In this document: piece after piece, positions 43,197-54,727 of the stretch
Numbering within the stretch: the first letter of the stretch is position 1
Layout of the letters: the number at the start of each line of letters is the position of its first letter
NCBI GenBank assembly: GCA_010015655.1
Contig: ML976683.1
Coordinates: 540,722-604,721, forward strand
Source: Bimuria novae-zelandiae CBS 107.79
Taxonomy: Eukaryota > Ascomycota > Dothideomycetes > Pleosporales > Didymosphaeriaceae
Direction of reading: 5' to 3'
Length of the DNA: 64,000 nt
Translations under genes and position numbers: made by a program
Notes under the pieces: model-generated
What the model was told of the DNA's origin: nothing
The model's input: the letters and a program-made list of their open reading frames with translations, nothing else
The model's database searches: none

Positions 43197-44820
43197 GTCT
43201 GACGCACTGAAAAGTCCGTGACTCAGGGAACTCTACCGTCGCTCAATAGCTGCCATCAGACCACTTTTTTCTTTTACCACTCATTGCAAGGTCTGTGCTA
43301 TAACTTTGTGCCTTCGTACGGACCGTTTTCTTTGCAAAACGGGGAGCCTACCAAGCCACAATTTTCATTGATGTGGTTGGCTGCTAGCCGCCCATCGAGG
43401 AAGAATGAAACTATGAGTGAGTACGCCAGCCACCAGGATCTGAAAAGATCATTGAGCTTCTGGATCGGTTACACTTATGTCATGTCAATAGAACGTATCG
43501 AGAAGCCAACATGTAACTTAGCTTGCTGGAAAAATTAGTTCCGTTATTGTAAGAGATACGAATGTTTCTCACAACGCAATAGACATTGCATTTGAGTCCG
43601 CAAGAAGTGCAGCAAATAAGTCAGAACATTACGGATACGACTCACCGAGCGCACCTTACCTCACGCAACCGCCCTCCGCAGAACACACCTACCCGTCCTA
43701 TATACATCGAGCTCCCAAGTGTGGTTCCAGCCAAAGCTGTTCTTTGTATAACGAACCGGTCTCGATAACAGCTGGCTCCCGGCGTCTTCAGGCACAAGCA
43801 AGATAACAATCCCAGTCTCTTGTTAGCTACTTCATTGGAGCGGGAATTCAGTGAAGCTCTCTAGTCATTCATTGCTTAAGCATCGGCTCCTCGAAGTCCC
43901 ATCGCTGGGGGCAGCGTTTACAGGATTGCCCTTTAACCATTCTGCGATTACTCCCAGAGAGTCGTCGTCCACCCATTCGCCATTAGGCTGAACGGCTTTG
44001 GCGCATCATATTGTGCCTGTGGTTTTCTGTGTATTTTGAATCGAGGGAACACGAAACACTGAAGGGAGAGCAGCTTCACGCAGAAAACGTTGATAAAAAT
44101 TAGAACGCGAGCGACGGCTCACAGCGACACATTGTCGGGGGAGTCTGGGAATCTTGATTCAAGCTATCGCCAGGAAGATAAAATCGACGACCGGAGATAT
44201 CGGCGAACAACGCATCGTCGTGGGGCTTCACCAAACCCTCTCACTCATCTCTCGGCGTGCTCCAGCTCTTGAGAACGTCATCGCACTTGCGTCGGCCGCG
44301 CCTCGTCTAGGACACAAGCTTTTGCATGGCGCCGCGGAGCCTCTTGGATAGGTCAGCGGTACCCTGGATGAGTGGAGCAAAGCGCACTTGCGACCCGTTC
44401 TCTCCCAACACCACGCGCGCGACGTCAATGCTGGGCGTCAGCTGTCGCGATGCCTCTACCCGTGTCAGTAATCTCGGCGCAGCAACTGGTGTGAAAGAGA
44501 TGGCGCTTGACGAAACAGATCTGGTGAGAATGCGGGGTAAGCGGCTTGACGCGGCGACAATGAAGAACCTGTATCGTGACGCAATGGCAACAGCGCGACG
44601 ATCGAAATGCGAATTTGTATAAAACCGTAATGGTATTAAATAAATACAAAAGTGGGAGCCGACGGCTTACTACGCGCGTCGCTATTAGGTAGTAGTGCAA
44701 TTACGCGCGATGCAGATTCTTCGCGCCGGGATATCTCAGTCCGTCGGTATAATCATTCCGCACTCTTCACCCGCAATGAAAAGGTGAAACATGCTTTTGT
44801 ATGATGAAAAGGGGCTGCGT
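43197..44820. other. Long stretch without a confident gene
   Basis: A 98-codon plus-strand frame (44326-44622) overlaps an open minus-strand frame that ends QGTADLSKRLRGAMQKLVS at about 44313 and lacks a start codon. One of the two may be real, but neither has a recognised domain. Nothing else is supported. Confidence 0.4.
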
Positions 44821-45987
44821 CTAAGCGGTGTGCGCAGCGGAGGAGTCGAGGGTCTTGCCGCGGAGCTCGCGACCCTTCTCAGACCAGGGGAAGTGGGCCA
44901 CGGGAATGACAAAGAAACTGCGACGCGTTAGGACACGATGATACTTCAGAGAGACATATTACTGACCTGTTGGAGCTGTCTGCGATACCAGCCAGCGCGT
45001 TGTACCACGCCAGGAACGCCGCGAAGAGCCCAAAGTAGCCTCCTGCCTTGTTCAAAGCTACGTGGGCATGGCCTGCATCATCGGCGTAGAGGTAGCCGAG
45101 AGCGAGCATCAGGAAGGCAATGTCCAGTGTGAAGAAGAGCGAGAAGAAGGCTACGGTAGATCGCAGCGTGCAGAGGAGCAGGATGAACGTGAAGATGAAC
45201 CAGCCCATCAGGTAGAGTCCAAAGGAGTTGGTGAAGGTGTTTGGGCTTTTCTTCTCGAGCGCTTCGACAATCTGGAAACCTCCCGGCGTCAGGATAATGG
45301 CGAACGAGATCCAGAAGCCACCGTAGGACGAGAGCGCGGTGGCACCAAAGGTGTTACCGACTGCCATTTCCCTGATATACAGTGAGTTTCCGCGCATGCC
45401 TGTTCAAAGCGAGAGATACATACCACATGCCGGCAAGCAGCTGGACAAGACCGCCGTAGCCGTACGCAATCGCAACGACGAGGTTGGCTTCCCCGATGCC
45501 CCGAGTGCCAACATTGATCAAAGACAAGACGAATGTGGTCAGAGCGAAAGCCGACAGACCCAATGGCGCGGGATTGGCAAAGTTGCTCTTCGGGGCGCTG
45601 GTACATGTTAGCCGCGAGAAGAATCTGGACGTGAAATGGCACCTACCGGTACAGACCAGGCTGGAACTCACCACCAAAGGCAGCAAGGCGGTACTCATCA
45701 TTCTTGGAAATACCAGCTAGCGGGTTACCACCTAGTATCGTTGTATTAGAAGGACGAGTTTGAAAAGCTTGGATGAATACTCACCATAGTCGTACGGCCT
45801 CCTTTCCTTTGCTAATGGAGCATTAGCTAGGTGGCCAGGAGCGGGCTCAACGGTGCTGGAACCGTTGCCGTTGGTTTCGTGGAACTTCTCACCAGGAATG
45901 CCCGCCTGCTGTATGAAAGTCAGCGACCATCTACGACCAAGGCCACGGCCAACTTACGACATCATTGTGCTCTTGAGCGGTTGCCAT
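44821..45987 (-). CDS. GPR1/FUN34/YaaH-family membrane transporter (acetate-type), 304 aa, six exons
   Basis: Exons 45987-45958, 45908-45785, 45731-45647, 45597-45424, 45371-44967 and 44917-44821 join in frame. A polar N-terminus (MATAQEHNDV...) leads to GGNPLAGISKNDEYRLAAFGGEFQ. The family signature NPAPLGLSAFALTTFVLSLI is in the first membrane helix. More helices follow, including VVAIAYGYGGLVQLLAGMW, FGATALSSYGGFWISFAII, GLYLMGWFIFTFILLLCTL and FFSLFFTLDIAFLMLALGYL, and KAGGYFGLFAAFLAWYNALA before the short cytosolic tail. Six helices and this order match Ady2/AcpA-type acetate carriers in the plasma membrane; substrate in this species is inferred. The acceptor of intron 1 could be three bases later (loss of one Gln). 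Confidence 0.88.
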
Positions 45988-48365
45988 TACGGTGAATCAG
46001 GTGTATACCGTAAAGGAAGCTGAAGGTGAGCCGAGCGCAACTTGTAGTCTTAGGTCGAAGCAGATGAAAGTCTGGGGAGCAAAGCGACTAAAGAGTAATA
46101 TGGGGATGTTGGGGTCATATAAGGTCTGGTTCGCCGGTCCGGAGCGACGTGCGCCAGGACCTGTAAGCTCCGGCCCCATGTAAATTAAACCTAAACAAGA
46201 GCTAAAGCGGACGGTTGCAGTAATTTCCCCATCTTCCCCCCAGGCCGGCTAAAACGGCGGCCGTGGTGACGGGGTGCCGCATCGAATGGAAGGGGAGACT
46301 GCGAGACTGCTGGCATACCAGTATCAGCCACCTGCGCAGTTGATCGGCGCCATTGAACTGTGCCGAGGCGCCCGGATGGATCGGACAAAGAGCTTGACAG
46401 GTGGAGCAGCCGATCGTCTGTGCAATTGCCTCCACGAGAGAGCTCCATTTTGCCGCGATGTAGGCGCGGAGTAACGGCTCGACTTGTTGGCGACCAGACG
46501 GTACCGCTTGCACCATCGCAACTGGCTCCGACCGCACCACCACCAGCTCAAATGATGTGTAATTGTTTGTTCTGTAAGCTTACAAATTTGAGGTGGGCTC
46601 GGTTGCGGATTCAATGCCTGGCAGGCGCGCCGCGTTGTTGCAGGCTCTAATTGAACCCCTAGCCTCCTCGGGGTGACCTTGCGCGAAGCGGCTTTGTTGC
46701 TGTGCATCGCAATACCAGAGAGTATTGTCAACATTAGGCCATCGCTAGCCGTGGGTTCCGCATCCCCTCACGATCAACTGCTTGGTGTCCTTTAATGGGA
46801 GTGCTCCGCAGCTTGTCGCTGGGCGTCCGCTCGTCGCGGTCATCTGCCGGAAGTAGCGGAAATACCCTGCGCAGGAATCATGGTGGCATGCGGGTGAGCG
46901 TTGTGTGGGACAGGGGTTGTGGGTGCTAAGCTTCTGCGAAGACTCTCGGCGTCATCCATGTGCGAAAGCATGACATAACGACAACATGTCCCCGACCTAC
47001 AATGGTAGAGTCGATGGAGCCACAACGACGCGAATTTCAAATTGTAGCGAGATCTGCCATGAGATGGAACTAGGTGTTAGCTCAGGGTCTGAAGGCCCGC
47101 TGAAAACTGGTGGTTGGAACTCGGTTGTGGGCCTGTGGGGATGTGGAGTGGGTGGCCTAGGACAATCTTCGACGCATCGTTCGGTCCAGCGGGAGGTCAG
47201 CAGCATGCAGGGTTCGCCGCATTCCTCTCGATGAACGTACGATGTGTCGGCATGCAGGTTCGGGTGCGCGAAGTTGGGGCTTCGTGAATTTCTCCAGGCC
47301 GTATCACGTTTCCCATGTGGCAACCTTGGAATACCACCTCCAGATTGCAAGTGAGAAAGACGACTCTTGGAGAGGCTTTTGCGACGACCAGGCGATCTGA
47401 ATGCTGGGAGGTGTTCATCTGCGATAGATGCCAGAACCTGGGCCCTGCAAGGTTGTTGTGCGAGGCTTCCTCGACTTCCATGCAGTCAATACATTAGCCT
47501 AATGGCCCTGCAGCAGTCTATCAATACTGAAAGTACCAAAGGATCGGTTTATTTGTTTAGATGCACGCTACGTTCGAATTGAGCAGCGCGTGTTTCACAC
47601 CAGCTCGGTAGTCAAGCTGACCAAGTTGCAGTTCCTTCGGATGTGAAGGGCGCATCGGAAGGATGTGCTTGCGGTGTCATTTGTGTGAGTAGAGCTGCCG
47701 GGTCTCCATCACGCATTTCGAACCACCGTAAGTGTTCGAAGCACGCCCCCAAATTGCAATACAGTCACGGTTTAGGCATCGTATGAGGAGGCGCAATAGC
47801 AATTGAGTGAGGGGTGAGCGAGCCATGGTGTGATACCTCGTCTTCTCTGGAATTTCACGGCCAACTGCACTCAGGCTGCTTCTATGCTGTGGCTCCGTCA
47901 ACATCCGGCATCGTAAAACCACGTCGGACGATGCGGAGAGGTTTGCTCGAAGATTTTTGGTGGCGCCTTCCTGCCGGCTTGGTACTTGGCGGCGATGCCG
48001 AACGACTTGGCTTGACGCAGTGACGTAGTGCGTGATGCAGAAGAGAGGCGCACACAGGATATCACGATCAGGCATCGAGATCAGACCTCGAGAAATGAAA
48101 TGCGATGCAATGCTTTCGTGCGGTGGGAAAGCGCGTCATGGACGCGACGACGTGACGACGTGACGACGCGACGCGCTAGGCCCCGCTGTGGAGAGCTGGA
48201 GCTCGAGCTGGCGTTCCTTCGTTTGTCTCAGCACCGCCCCGATGACGCGGGGAACACGCTGATGCCTTGTGTCTCCAACACGGTCGATTGCTGACCTCAC
48301 AGCTCTCTCCCGTCTCTATCCATCATACAGCTTCGATTCATCGTTGTGTCACCTGACCTCCAATC
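45988..48365. other. 2.4-kb stretch without a confident gene
   Basis: Holds the transporter promoter and the upstream region of the AAA ATPase. Open frames overlap on both strands and lack domains. A short TGACGACG-type repeat lies at about 48150-48175. Confidence 0.45.
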
Positions 48366-49982
48366 ATGACGGGCAGCCACGGCAACCACGGCGACGACAC
48401 GACGCGCGAGTACTTCCACCACTCGTCTGGCCAGCGCATCAACACCGACATTGTGTTGGTGGAAGCCCTGCGCAACCAGTATCGTAACCTCGATCTCGTC
48501 ATCGTACCCACGCGCGGTGCGAGCTTGCTCGCGTATGCCTCTGCCGGCCATGCGTCCGTCACGCCGCTCGAAGATGGCGTCAAAGACCCTGTGTACGGCA
48601 GTGCCATCTCGTGGCGCCAATACCTCCCGCCAGCGCGACGGCTAGACAACAGCCCGGGCATCTTTGCCGAGCACGTCGTCTTTGGCAAGTACCTCTACAA
48701 CTGGAAGGACCAGGAGCTCATCGTGTACGTCGCGAGCGGCAGAGACGGAGTGTCGGCGTACCCTGAAGTCGTCAACCAGTACATTCTCACGCGGGACACG
48801 CACAAGGTCGACGAGCTCATCAAGGCAGCGACCCTCTGGGGCCAGGAGCTGTCCAACGAGGTGTGGGTGTTTGACCAGGGCTTCTGGCAGAAGAGCCGCG
48901 AGCTGTGGGAGTCGGTGCAGAAGAGCCACTGGGAGGACGTCATACTCGAAGAGGGGATGAAGAAGCAGATCATCGGCGATGTGGAGAACTTCTTCGACGG
49001 CCAGAAGACTTACCAGGACCTCAAGGTGCCCTGGAAGCGAGGCGTCATCTACTACGGCCCGCCCGGCAACGGCAAGACCATCAGCATCAAGGCCATGATG
49101 CACAGTCTGTACCAGCGCGGCGTCAATGGCAACACAAAGATGTCTGTGCCGACGCTCTACGTGCGCAGCCTCTCCTCCTTTGCCGGCCCCGAATACTCGC
49201 TCCAGGCCATCTTTACAAAGGCCCGTCAGGTCGCCCCATGCTACCTTGTCTTCGAAGACCTGGACTCAATCGTCAATGATCGCGTGCGTTCATACTTCCT
49301 CAACGAGGTGGACGGGTTGAAGTCGAATGACGGCATTCTTATGGTGGGCTCGACGAACCACCTCGACCGCCTGGATCCTGGCATCTCGAAGCGACCGAGC
49401 AGGTTCGATCGCAAGTACTACTTCCCAGACCCGGACTACGACCAGCGGGTCCAGTATGCGAAGTACTGGCAGAGCAAGCTGAAAGACAACGACACAATCG
49501 AGTTCCCAGACGACCTCTGCCCCGCCATCGCGAAGATCACCGACAAGTTCTCTTTTGCATACATGCAGGAAGCTTTTGTGGCAAGCCTGCTCGCCATCGC
49601 TGCGGGAGGGAATAAAGACGACGAGGATACTGGTGCTGTTGCGCGCACCGAGTTGCAGGCACTACACAGGGCGCTGGCGCAGACACTGGGACACGCAAAC
49701 CTGGACCATCTTGTTCTGTGGAAGGAGATTCAGAAACAGGTCAAGATCTTGCGGGAGGAAATGGACGAGAAGAAGGCGCAGTCACAGGATTCTGCCACAT
49801 CGGTACCTCGAATCCCACCGCCGAAGCCCCAGCAAGAGGCTCGAACAGCGGGGCAAGCAAGCGAGAGCATACCCCGACGCCAGGCACGCAGTTACCAGGA
49901 CGAGCTGGATGCGATGATCCACGACCCGCTTCGGCTGTCGACCGAACGCCTGACGGAAGCGCTCCGTCGTTTTGGAATTTAG
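48366..49982 (+). CDS. AAA-family ATPase, Bcs1-like, 538 aa
   Basis: Single exon. The N-terminal ~230 residues have no recognised domain but contain YLYNWKDQELIVYVASGRDG, typical of fungal Bcs1-like AAA proteins. The AAA core starts at residue ~200: Walker A YGPPGNGKTISIK, Walker B CYLVFEDLDSIV, and the sensor/arginine-finger region MVGSTNHLDRLDPGISKRPSRFDRKYYF. The C-terminal ~120 residues are charged (coiled coil near EEMDEKKAQSQ) and disordered, ending ERLTEALRRFGI. It should hydrolyse ATP to remodel a protein partner; no membrane segment or mitochondrial presequence is obvious, so a true Bcs1 role is doubtful. All catalytic motifs look intact. Confidence 0.85.
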   Translation: MTGSHGNHGDDTTREYFHHSSGQRINTDIVLVEALRNQYRNLDLVIVPTRGASLLAYASAGHASVTPLEDGVKDPVYGSAISWRQYLPPARRLDNSPGIFAEHVVFGKYLYNWKDQELIVYVASGRDGVSAYPEVVNQYILTRDTHKVDELIKAATLWGQELSNEVWVFDQGFWQKSRELWESVQKSHWEDVILEEGMKKQIIGDVENFFDGQKTYQDLKVPWKRGVIYYGPPGNGKTISIKAMMHSLYQRGVNGNTKMSVPTLYVRSLSSFAGPEYSLQAIFTKARQVAPCYLVFEDLDSIVNDRVRSYFLNEVDGLKSNDGILMVGSTNHLDRLDPGISKRPSRFDRKYYFPDPDYDQRVQYAKYWQSKLKDNDTIEFPDDLCPAIAKITDKFSFAYMQEAFVASLLAIAAGGNKDDEDTGAVARTELQALHRALAQTLGHANLDHLVLWKEIQKQVKILREEMDEKKAQSQDSATSVPRIPPPKPQQEARTAGQASESIPRRQARSYQDELDAMIHDPLRLSTERLTEALRRFGI

Positions 49983-50165
49983 CGATTGCTTTGGAAGGCC
50001 GCGGTTATCATAGGGAAAGACGTGTTAAGCGATGTCTACTCTTCCTTGGCGTTTAGGTTGGTGAATCAATATTACTTGACGGTTCACATATAACGGTCCA
50101 CCTCACTGGCTCTCTCCTTGCTCGTCCTGTCAAGACAGTGTCCAATAAGCAGCTGCAGCTCCAAC

Positions 50166-50363
50166 ATGATGGCCGTAGAGCAAGAGCATGATTTAAACCT
50201 AGGCTCGTTGACGCATCTCTTGGCAGCAGTGATCCTATACTACATCTCGCGTAATCTGGGAGCCGGCGATCCAGATAATGATCCTTCAGCAACTGAACTA
50301 CTCATCTTAGGACAACGCGGTATCTACCTTGTTGTTATTCTGGTCTTTATGGCTGAACTCTAG
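50166..50363 (+). CDS. Possible small membrane protein, 65 aa
   Basis: ATG at 50166 (MMAVEQEHDLNLGSLTHLL). Two hydrophobic segments (LTHLLAAVILYYI and GIYLVVILVFMAEL) are separated by an acidic loop with GAGDPDNDPSA. No family was recognised. It fits a gap of ~550 bp between two genes. Support is only the composition of the frame. Confidence 0.3.
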   Translation: MMAVEQEHDLNLGSLTHLLAAVILYYISRNLGAGDPDNDPSATELLILGQRGIYLVVILVFMAEL

Positions 50364-50529
50364 TTTTAGTCGCTCGGTCTGATGCTTACCTGGATAGTTG
50401 CGACGTAGATGCGGCACAGCGGTGAAGTGTCACCCTTGGCAGATGTATATCTTTGCTTCTCGACTCGAAGTTCATGAAATAGCCCTTTACTAGATTTCCC
50501 TTCCTCCTCGAAAGAAGACTACACTCACC

Positions 50530-51785
50530 ATGGCAGGTCCGAGGATCCCCATTCCTCCAGAATTCGCTTCGCAGCTCCGACACGTCCCAAGCAAAGACCC
50601 ACGCACCGATGCAGAGATCATCGCTGCGCTCAGCCAACATGCTCCCATCACGTCCGAGAAGAACATTTGGACGTACTGGCACACGGGAATCGATGCAATG
50701 CCCACATGGAACAAACGCACAATTTGTGACTGGGTCCGCATCCACGGTCCCGACTGGACAGTCCGCATCCTCAACACTGTACCAGGGCATCCAAACCACG
50801 CACTGAACTGGATCGAGTCGGACCAGCTCCCGAAATCCTTTGTAGAAGGAACCATGACCGGACCGTACACCGGGCCCCATTCGGCCGACTTCCTGCGCGG
50901 CGCTGCACTGTATCGGTACGGTGGCGTGTGGCTGGATGTCGGCTGCATTCTCTTCCGCAGTCTCGACATGATCTGCTGGGACCAGCTGGCTGACGAGACA
51001 TCTCCTTTCACGATCAGTGCGCCCATCCAGTGGGAGACCACCATTGCCAACGCCTTTGTGGCGGCGCGCAAGGCAGACATCTTCATCAAGAAGTGGCACG
51101 AGCTGTTTGTGTACCTCTGGAAAGGCCGAGGTGATTGGCGCGGCGTAGTCGAATCGAAACTTATTGAGCCGATTATCCGGAGTTTCGAAATCTCACGCCC
51201 CGCCGCCGCCGGCATTAACTGGCAGTGGACTGCACGTATCACCTGGTACCTCTTTCACGTTTCCACCTAGAGTGACATTGATAGGTCGATCCAATGCAAC
51301 TCCTCGGCTATGTGGGGCAGGTACTTGCCTGGCACCGCGTGGCGTGGCTCAAAGAACCCGACGGCGGTTTCGACGGCGTGGAGTACTACACCAAGCACGC
51401 CCTGTGCTTTGACGCGCTCAACGAGATCTGGGCTGCGGAGAAGACGCTCGGCTTTGACGGCGCGGAAGTCTTCAAAGTGTTCACAACGCGCCGTGACACG
51501 GACCCGGAGAGCGAAGATTATAAGAAGGCGTATAAGACGGCGTGGCGGCTTCTGACGCGGAGTTCCATGCAGAAGATTACGCATGGCAAGGGTTTGACGG
51601 AGGATCTGCACGTGGGGTATTTGCTCGATAGGAATGAAGGGAGTGACTGCGCGCCAGGCACTTTTGGGGAGTTGTTGAGGTATGGGAGTGTGCATTTTGA
51701 ACAGGTGAGGGAGCGGGTTGAGTACTGGGATGCGTACAGGATCGATGAGAAGAGGGTCATTCATAAAGGACTGCTGGAGGCTTAG
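50530..51785 (+). CDS. Capsular-polysaccharide-synthesis-type glycosyltransferase (Caps_synth / GT32-like), reading frame broken once
   Basis: ATG at 50530 (MAGPRIPIPPEFASQL). Family features: NIWTYWHTGIDAMPTWNKRT near residue 46, WTVRILN, a GPHSADFLRGAALYRYGGVW segment, then LDVGCILFRSLD carrying the Asp-rich catalytic site. The frame stops at 51268-51270. Homologous-looking sequence resumes in another frame from ~51285 (PMQLLGYVGQVLAWHRVAWL ... EEPDGGF-like KEPDGGFDGVEYY) to 51785. A GTACCT...ATAG intron (51254-51284) would be only 31 nt and leaves the frame one base off, so either another splice pair or a one-base defect exists. The enzyme would transfer sugars to a glycan or lipid. No signal peptide is seen. 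Confidence 0.7.
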
Positions 51786-52146
51786 AGGAATGTACGCTTC
51801 CGGCCAGCCACATTGGGTGTTGTACGGAAACAGACCAATTATTCCTAGTTCCGTAAGTGTACTTGGATTCACCATAGAGTTTGATGGGACATGAGAACAC
51901 AGAATCTCTCCAACAGTTTTCTCGTTTCGTAGTTCTACCCGTGTACAAAGACCGACTCCAAGTTAGATCGCGCATCGCGCCCGCCGAAAAGACACACACT
52001 CACGTAGCTCAACCAATCATCCACACCCCTCCACCGATTTGTATCACGCCAACCACTCCCCACTAATCAGCAGCACGGTTGCTCGGCCGGCTGCTAACTC
52101 CATAGTAAATCGAAAGATAAATCTGAATGTCCATCCGCGGCAGTAA
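51786..52146. other. Intergenic, no feature seen
   Basis: 3' flanks of two convergent genes; nothing recognised. Confidence 0.5.
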
Positions 52147-52540
52147 TCAAATACTGCCCACCACGGCGCTCGGCGACGCCCTCGCAGCAGCGACCCACCA
52201 GCGTATCCACCCCGTCTTCACCTGGTCGGACGTGACATCCACGGTGGCCGAACCATCCTTATTGACGGCACAAAGGCCTCCGTTGGTACCTACAGTCTGG
52301 GAGATCACACCCACGGGCGGGAAGATGAGCGGAGTCCAGGGCTTGTTTCTGTGGGTGGAGGAGTCAGTGGGAAAGCGTGGTGAGAAGGGGTGTGGGTTGG
52401 GAAGACGTACTAGAAGTTTGAAAGTTTGAGACGGTGAAGAAGTCGTTCCTGGAGGCGACGCAGCCTTGGAGTTGGGCGGTGGCTGGGGGGAGGAGGGTGG
52501 TGAGGGCGGTGAGGGAGGCGAGGAAGGTGGTGGGACGCAT
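52147..52540 (-). CDS. Small secreted protein, ~111 aa, two exons
   Basis: The ATG at 52540 starts a classical signal peptide (MRPTTFLASLTALTTLLPPA, with likely cleavage after ATA). The mature part begins QLQGCVASRNDFFTVSNFQ. Exon 2 (52348-52147) encodes NKPWTPLIFPPVGVISQTVG and GGLCAVNKDGSATVDVTSD and ends at a stop at 52147. The two Cys could pair. The reading frame needs a donor GTCTTC at 52406; a better-looking donor GTACGT four bases upstream would give early termination after ~58 residues. Small secreted proteins are often effectors or wall proteins, but no family was recognised. TA-rich MITE sequence lies ~470 bp away. Confidence 0.5.
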
Positions 52541-53009
52541 TTTGAGAATGTTTTGTGGGAGTAATGTGGTGGAGAAGGGCTTGTTGTTAAGATGCTGTGG
52601 TGGATAGATGATATGGTAGGAATTGCCTGTATTTATATAGTCCTTGCTTACGACCTTTTATCACACTCGTGTTTCTTCCCAGTCGTATCATACATTGAGT
52701 CCGCCAGCCACATTTTAGTTCTGATAAACTTCAGCTGCACCAGCGCTTGAACATAATGCGCTGTAGCGAAGTTCGAAGAGAGAGGCCTATGCTGCAAAGT
52801 AAGCGGAGCAGGTAGATCGACACCTGCTGGCCCCGAAAGATGACCATCAACCTCGACTTGCAAGCCTCGCGCTGCTTTGGGAGCTGGAAGTGCTGTACTA
52901 TGGAGATGGCTATACCCATAAAGATCGATTGCTCTGTGGCATCTTTCGTATAAAGCCCCGGTTGATGAAGCTGCGAGCGGCCTCTTATAAGCCATCCGGG
53001 GATTGGGTA

Positions 53010-53296
53010 TTATCGTTTCGGAAATACCTGCTCGACCCACAGAGCCAGCCAGTCATCGTCAATCCTTCCTTTTCTTGTATTTTCTTGAACGCAAAAAACT
53101 TAAATCTTCTAAAAAATTTAAGGGGGGTACTTATAACTCTATAGAAGCCCTTTATCTACTTTTAGTATATTATTATCCAAAGTTCCTTGTGTGGTGGAGA
53201 GAAAAGCGAAAAAAAGGAGACCAGAACAGAAAATACGCGCAGTCTGATGAGAAATACGCCTTAAGTGGGTCGAGCAGGTATTTCCAGAATCACCGA
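53010..53296 (+). mobile_element. 287-bp MITE, copy 2 (twin of 9303-9589)
   Basis: Same length as the 9.3-kb copy and identical over a 74-codon open stretch. Ends begin TTATCGTTTCGGAAATACC and finish GGTATTTCCAGAATCACCGA; TA flanks at 53008-53009 and 53297-53298. The interior is AT-rich with no coding capacity. TA target and terminal repeats suggest Tc1/mariner-type mobilisation. Confidence 0.88.
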
Positions 53297-53395
53297 TAAC
53301 TGAATCACTGCACCTTCTACAAGCAGTTAAAAGACAACAAGACGATCTTTCAGTGCTGCATTTCCACTTAACAAAGGTTCAGAGTCCCAGCGTCC

Positions 53396-53902
53396 TTGTA
53401 TTGTTCACTTGAGATTCTTCAGTGGTACTGGATACACTGTGGCGAAGGTTCAGTAGTTTTTAATGCAGTGACGACGATGAGGCGCACACGAAAAATGCTC
53501 GGGTACCCGAAAAGCATATTCTCACCCAAAAAAGGACAGAGTCTCTCGTACGTAAGGCTTGGGTTGCTACATAAACAGCGCGGCATCCTAGAGCAAAGTC
53601 TTGTGAGGCTGTCTGAAGATTTTTCGTACGAGGCACTAATGCCTTTACGAGGATCACACATGCATATACGAGAACGCGTTTTTTTGTACGGCGTGGCAAT
53701 AGGCTACTCTACTGCCAATGACAGCGAGGAAAAGATAGGCTACATAAATTTAAGGCAAATCAACAATGATGTGTATCGAATGTACTACGCAGGAATGGAT
53801 GCAGTACTGGAGGCTGCGCATGCGCAAGTAACTCGAGTACTAGGGGCTAGACCGCCACCAGGGACACGAGTAAATTCAAAGGTATTTGTACTCTTGATAT
53901 GA
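53396..53902 (+). CDS. Uncharacterised open frame, 168 codons, possibly a fragment
   Basis: An open frame without recognised domain. It includes VRLGLLHKQRGILEQSLVRL and EKIGYINLRQINNDVYRMYY, which look protein-like, and an Arg/Pro-rich end. The start codon is uncertain and the region lies next to a MITE, so it may be a remnant of a larger gene or element. Confidence 0.3.
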   Translation: MYCSLEILQWYWIHCGEGSVVFNAVTTMRRTRKMLGYPKSIFSPKKGQSLSYVRLGLLHKQRGILEQSLVRLSEDFSYEALMPLRGSHMHIRERVFLYGVAIGYSTANDSEEKIGYINLRQINNDVYRMYYAGMDAVLEAAHAQVTRVLGARPPPGTRVNSKVFVLLI

Positions 53903-54727
53903 AAATTGGAAACGGTAGAATTCAACTGTACACTAGAAAGACACGAAAACGGAGAACTCACTCTTCAATGATACTAAGATGATGGTGCTTTGAGTTTTTG
54001 CTGGGACTACCATGGTTATTGATAGCTCTGTTAACTACTTTTATTCCAATGATTTCTATGGACGCTGGTTTCTCTGATAATAGTTGCGATTTGTGGTGGG
54101 CTGACGTTCCTCTCCGCGACCCACCGCACGTGAAAAATCGCCGCCTTGCGCGCGCGTTTCTGCCTAGACGAGATTATAAGAGGCAGTAGATTTCTGTATT
54201 ACCGGTAGGTATGGGGATGGTGGTGATTGGTCGGTTCCTGCACATGGGTTGGGCTTACGAGCAAATACAACCTAATTGGTTGACCAACAGCTGATTCTCT
54301 CAGATCCATCTTTGATTTTCGATTTTCAGAAGGCTTCGGACGAGAAACTATGATGAATTGGGAGATATTCGCATTGCTGGGGGCAAATCTGCCATATCCG
54401 CAGTCGTGTACGTGCCACTTTGTTGTATTTGGCGGTATTGATGCGCCCCGAAATGGCTTCACCGCCCCTTTATTTCCTGTGAAACGTCTGAAGGGAGGGC
54501 TGTGCCACGCACTTTACTAGCATGACGGGCTCAAAGCTCTGCTCCGTACTACCAACCAGCAAATACAAAAGGCATTAGCATCGCAGCTCAACTTTCATTT
54601 GGCTATCCCTCCTACTTCTTATGTGTCGCGGAGCAAAAGGCTAACCTTCTGCTCCTGTTGGAGTAGAATGTACTTAACCGTCACATTATGCAAGTCGGTT
54701 TCTATTTTCATAGCCTCTACAATCAAC
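53903..54727. other. Intergenic, no feature seen
   Basis: Short frames only; nothing supported. Confidence 0.5.

Noticed and set aside
44313..44622. Overlapping open frames on both strands (98 codons plus; ~95 codons minus ending MQKLVS)
   Set aside because: Neither has a recognised domain; the minus frame lacks a start codon. Left as an unassigned region.
48146..48175. TGACGACG repeats upstream of the AAA ATPase gene
   Set aside because: They look like a short degenerate repeat in GC-rich DNA; no firm match to a full CRE palindrome arrangement.
52648..53040. 130-codon minus-strand frame next to the MITE
   Set aside because: It starts inside the MITE terminal repeat and shows no domain; probably chance.
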